Below are positions 60,101 to 64,000 of a stretch of DNA of 64,000 nt, in pieces; within the stretch, counting starts at the first letter, position 1, and each line of letters begins with the position of its first letter. This stretch comes from Lycocorax pyrrhopterus obiensis (Eukaryota; Chordata; Aves; Passeriformes; Paradisaeidae): NCBI GenBank assembly GCA_014706295.1, contig JACSVZ010000015.1:58277535-58341534 (forward strand), written 5' to 3'. A program made the position numbers and the translations under genes. The notes below the pieces were generated by a model that worked only from the letters and a program-made list of their open reading frames with translations, was not told the DNA's origin and ran no database searches.

Positions 60101-61560
60101 TTTTTTCCTCTCTACCCTTGCAATTTACCCAACTGTACATTTACTGAGACTAAATTAATAAAAATACGTGATAGTGTCAGAGTGTTTTCTCCAGCACTGT
60201 GTGATCTGGGAATTTTGTCTTTTTTCAGAAGAAATATCAGAGACCATTTAAAGAAAATGAGCAATTACAAACAATTTAATATTACTTCAAGCTGTGTGTT
60301 TCTGAGAAAATTCAAAACATATTAGTGACATGACATGTTAGATATTGCATAAGATCACAATAAGAGCAGTTTCTTCCCCTCTCCCTCCCAGTTCATCAGT
60401 AAAACGAGACAGAAATCCCATTTATGGATAAAGAAAAGCAGCATGAAGTGCAATACTTCCATTTATTTGTAGAGTATATGCAATATTCTTCTCAGGAAAA
60501 GAAAACAAAATAACTCTGTTTGCATGAGTATCACATACTTTGAATTATGGAGAAGCATTTTCTAAATTCCTATGATTTACATTTTGACCAGTACGCTTAG
60601 TTTGAGAAATAAATATGCCATCATCATGCTAATCAGCCAGAGTAAGGAATTCATAAAAAAGGACAAAAAAGAAAAGAAAAACACAACCAGCAACTGCAGC
60701 ATCTTTGCATTACAAGTCACAGAGATGCTTTTCTTGAGCAGAACTAACAACAATACATCAGATAGAAACGGGGACCAGTAGTGACAATATTTGGAATTGC
60801 TTAGAAGCGAAAGAAAACAAAAACACGGCTTTTCACTTGTATACAATATCTAACAGGATCCCAAATCTTCTGGCAACCAAAAGTGTTCTTGGTTTGGTTT
60901 AAGTCATACTGGAAAGATGGCAATAAAGGTCATTTTTGTTCTTTGCTCTGGAGAGAGTTCTTCTTTGTTTAAAAATGGCCTGAATTTCCACACATGCTTA
61001 CAAACTTTTTCTAGGACTTAGAAGTAGCTCAAAATACTTTGTACAGGCTCGTGCACCGATAGTGCAGCACTGGTTTTGACTTAGCTTAACATTTTAGTTT
61101 AATGCTTTAGACTATAAAATTATTCCTCCTTTATAGTCAGTTTGACTCCCAGCAGGGTTTAAGTGGGAGAAAAAAGCTTCAGGGAGGAAATAGAGAAATC
61201 AAGTGGATAAGTTTTAGCAGTAAAATGCTATTAAATAATGGATACCAGGGACAATGGTAAGATTTATTTTCTGCATAGATATGGAAGGCAATGGACAAAA
61301 AAGCACTTGCAGGAAAGATAGATAAGCATGCAATTTCCGTTCTGTCAAAACTACACAGTGACAAAAACAAATTGTTTGCAGTCTGCAGTCGCTCAATCTC
61401 CAGTTCACAGCAGCTAGACAGCAACTCCTAACTCCTAAGAAAACTCACTTCTCCAGGAGTTCCCATGGTTAAATGAAAACACACATTGGATTTCTTCCAC
61501 CAGGTAAAATAACTACGAAGGCACCAGATGATTATGTATATTAAAGAGACTAACATTATG
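57164..61560. other. Non-coding region between the LTR element and the satellite
   Basis: No gene is recognised. The first 85 bp (to about 57250, containing GATTCAAATCCGTGCGGCA) look like retroviral U5 or leader sequence, but I could not match them to either LTR family. The rest is AT-rich, with open frames up to 89 codons (60577-60846, minus), an A12 run at about 59696 and no recognised repeat. Confidence 0.5.
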
Positions 61561-64000
61561 GTTAGGGTTCAGAAAACCACAAAGCCCAGAGCTCTAGAGA
61601 CATTTTAAATGCGAAAGCCATGCCAAGGGGAGCACGACACTGCCCCAAACTTTCTCCCTTGATTTTTCTACACGCTCGCCTCAGCTCATCGCCGGATTTC
61701 CGGCTCCGTCTAGGGTTAGGGTTAGGGTTAGGGTTATGCCTAGGGTTAGGTTTGAGAAAACCACAAAGCCCAGAGCTCTAGGGACACTTAAAATGCAAAA
61801 GGCATGCCATGGGGAGCGTGACACTGCACCAACCTTTCTCTCTGGTATGTTCAACACACTCGCCTCAGCCCATCGCTGGATTTCCGGCTCCATCCAGGGT
61901 TAGGGTTAGGGTTACGCCTAGGGTTAGTGTTGAGAAAACCACAAGGGCCAGGCATCTAGGGACACTTAAAATGCAAAAGGCATGCCAAGGGGCGCATGGC
62001 ACTGCCCCCACCTTTCTCCCTTGTTTCTTCTTGACACTCGCCTCAGCCCATCGCCGGATTTCCGGCTCCGTCTAGGGTTAGGGTTAGGGTTATGCCTAGG
62101 GTTAGGTTTGAGGAAACCACAAGGGCCAGGCATCTAGGGATACTTAAAATGCGAAAAGCATGCCAAGGGGAGCACAACACTGCGCCAATCTTTGTCCCTC
62201 TTCTTCTTTCTTCTCGACACTCGCCTCAGCCCAATGCTCTATATCTGGCTGCATTTCGGATTAGAGTTAGGGTTAAGGTTACGCCTAGGGCTAAGGCTGA
62301 GGAAACCACAAAGCTCAGAGCTCTAGAGACATTTCGAATGCGAAAGGCATGCCATGGGGCGCACGACACTGCACCAACCTTTCCTGCTTGTTTGTTGTAC
62401 ACACTCGCCTCAGCCCATCGCCGGATTTCTGGCTCCGTCTAGGGTTAGGGTTAGGGTTAAGCCTAGGGTTAGGGTTGAGAAAACCACAAGGGCCAGGCAT
62501 CTAGGGATACTTAAAATGCGAAAGGCATACCATGGGGAGCATGACACTGCGCCAGGCTTTGTCCCTCTTCTTCTTTCTTCTTGACACTCGCCTCAGCCCA
62601 ATGCTCTATATAGGCGGCATTTTGGATTAGGGTTGGGGTCAGGGTTACGCCTAGGGTCAAGGTTGAGAAAACCACAAAGCCCAGAGCTCTAGGGACACTT
62701 AAAATGCAAAAGGCATGCCATGGGGAGCGTGCCACTGCACCAACCTTTCTCCCTGGTTTGTTCAACACACTCGCCTCAGCCCATCGCTGGATTTCCGGCT
62801 CCATCCAGGGTTAGGGTTATGGTTACGCCTAGGGTTAGTGTTGAGAAAACCACAAGGGCCAGGCATCTAGGGATACTTAAAATGCGAAAAGCATGCCGTG
62901 GGGAGCACGACACTGCGCCAATCTTTGTCCCTCTTCTTCTTTCGGCTCGACACTCGCCTCAGCCCAAGGCTCTATATCACGTGGCATTTTGGATTAGGGT
63001 TGGGGTTAGGGTTCTGCCTAGGGTCCAGGTTGAGAAAACCACAAAGCCCAGAGCTCTAGGGACACTTATAATGCAAAAGGCATGCCAAGGGGATCGCGAC
63101 ACTGCGCCAGCCTTTCTCCCTCATTTGTTGTACACACTCGCCTCAGCCCATCGCCGGATTTCTGGCTCCGTCTAGGGTTAGGGTTAGGGTTACGCCTAGG
63201 GTTAGTGTTGAGAAAACCACAAAGCCCAGAGCTCTAGGGACACTTAAAATGCAAAAGGCATGCCAAGGGGCGCATGGCACTGCCCCCACCTTTGTCCCTG
63301 GTTTCTTCTTGACACTCGCCTCAGCCCATCGCCGGATTTCCGGCTCCGTCTAGGGTTAGGGTTAGGGTTACGCCTAGGGTTAGGTTTGAGAAAACCACAA
63401 GGGCCAGGCATCTAGGGATACTTAAAATGCGAAAAGCATGCCAAGGGGAGCACAACACTGCGCCAATCTTTGTCCCTCTTCTTCTTTCTTCTCGACACTC
63501 GCCTCAGCCCAATGCTCTATATCTGGCTGCATTTAGGATTAGAGTTAGGGTCAAGGTTACGCCTAGGGCTAAGGCTGAGGAAACCACAAAGCTCAGAGCT
63601 CTAGAGACATTTCGAATGCGAAAGGCATGCCATGGGGCGCACGACACTGCACCAGCCTTTCCTGCTTGTTTGTTCTACACACTCGCCTCAGCCCATCGCC
63701 GGATTTCTGGCTCCGTCTACGGTTAGGGTTAGGGTTAAGCCTAGGGTTAGGGTTGAGAAAATCACAAGGGCTAGGCGTCTAGGGATTCTTAAATTGCGAA
63801 AGGCATGCCAAGGGGCGCATGGCACTGCACCAACCTTCCTCCCTGCTTTCTTCTTGACGCTCGCCTCAGCCCATCGCCGGATTTCCGGCTCCGTCTAGGG
63901 TTAGGGTTACGCCTAGGGTTAGGGATGAGAAAACCACAAAGCCCAGAGCTCTAGGGACACTTATAATGCAAAAGGCATGCCAAGGGGATCGCGACACTGC
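61561..64000 (+). repeat. Subtelomeric satellite with embedded TTAGGG blocks, higher-order array
   Basis: At least 13 head-to-tail monomers, most easily counted by the GAGAAAACCACAA word: 61573, 61757, 61935, 62113, 62302, 62480, 62668, 62846, 63035, 63213, 63391, 63580, 63758 and 63930. Spacings are 178 bp or 188-189 bp, except 184 at the left edge and 172 at the right. Each monomer carries one to four GGGTTA units followed by a CGCCTAGGGTTAG junction. The order of 178- and 189-type monomers and their private variants repeats with a period of 1,278 bp (seven monomers): the GGCGCATGGCACTGCCCCCA variant recurs 1,278 bp apart near 61991 and 63269, and the CTGAGG variant at 62297 and 63575. The array starts abruptly at 61561 with a more diverged monomer and continues past the window end. 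The G-rich telomeric strand reads left to right, as on a right-hand chromosome arm. Confidence 0.95.

Noticed and set aside
61561..64000. True terminal telomere
   Set aside because: TTAGGG units come in runs of only one to four inside a longer monomer, so this is subtelomeric or interstitial satellite and not the telomere itself.
1..64000. CRISPR arrays, operons or other prokaryotic systems
   Set aside because: No regularly spaced short repeats outside the satellite, no dense coding, and repeats of avian type throughout.

Overview
The window looks like a gene-poor, AT-rich stretch of a bird nuclear genome close to a chromosome end. The evidence for a bird is CR1 LINE 3' ends of the avian type in three places (about 4.5, 34.1 and 49.4 kb), avian-style endogenous retrovirus LTRs, and a vertebrate telomere-like (TTAGGG)-bearing satellite at the right edge. 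A songbird or other neoavian is plausible, but the sequence alone does not fix the species. There is no bacterial-style gene organisation. No open frame in the first 54 kb resembles a protein I recognise, and the longest (150-172 codons) are about what chance allows in 64 kb read in six frames.

Layout. 1-54.2 kb: intergenic or intronic DNA with three truncated CR1 copies, one possible MIR-like SINE relic (36.66-36.75 kb), a solo LTR on the minus strand (22.56-22.85 kb), several microsatellites and short tandem duplications, a polypyrimidine-skewed tract (23.5-24.2 kb), an (AT/AC)n tract (29.5 kb), a G-quadruplex motif (34.57 kb) and a self-complementary (ACT)/(AGT)/(ACT) microsatellite (44.24 kb). 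54.26-57.16 kb: an LTR cluster. A second copy of the 22.6 kb LTR family lies 4 bp upstream of a compact 2.58 kb LTR element. That element has two 254 bp LTRs (11 differences by eye, about 4.3%), a primer-binding site resembling the tRNA-Trp type used by avian retroviruses, a splice-donor-like site, and no recognisable gag, pol or env. 61.56-64.0 kb: a subtelomeric satellite of 178 and 188/189 bp monomers, each carrying short (TTAGGG)n blocks, arranged in a 7-monomer higher-order repeat with a 1,278 bp period. It runs off the right end. TTAGGG lies on the plus strand, so the chromosome tip would be to the right.

Main discovery candidate. The interior of the 2.58 kb element contains a GC-rich segment (about 55,307-55,417). 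It encodes a hydrophobic signal-like segment followed by the N-terminal signature of a glypican (AEPHAKSCSEVRRLY..KG), most like glypican-4. A long purine/poly(A)-like tract follows about 400 bp downstream. The simplest reading is that a retroviral element picked up the first coding part of a host heparan-sulfate proteoglycan gene and spread it as a non-autonomous element. If other genomic copies carry the same insert, this would be a host-gene-transducing retroelement family in a bird germline. The frame is now interrupted relative to a full glypican, so this copy looks like a fossil and not a working gene.
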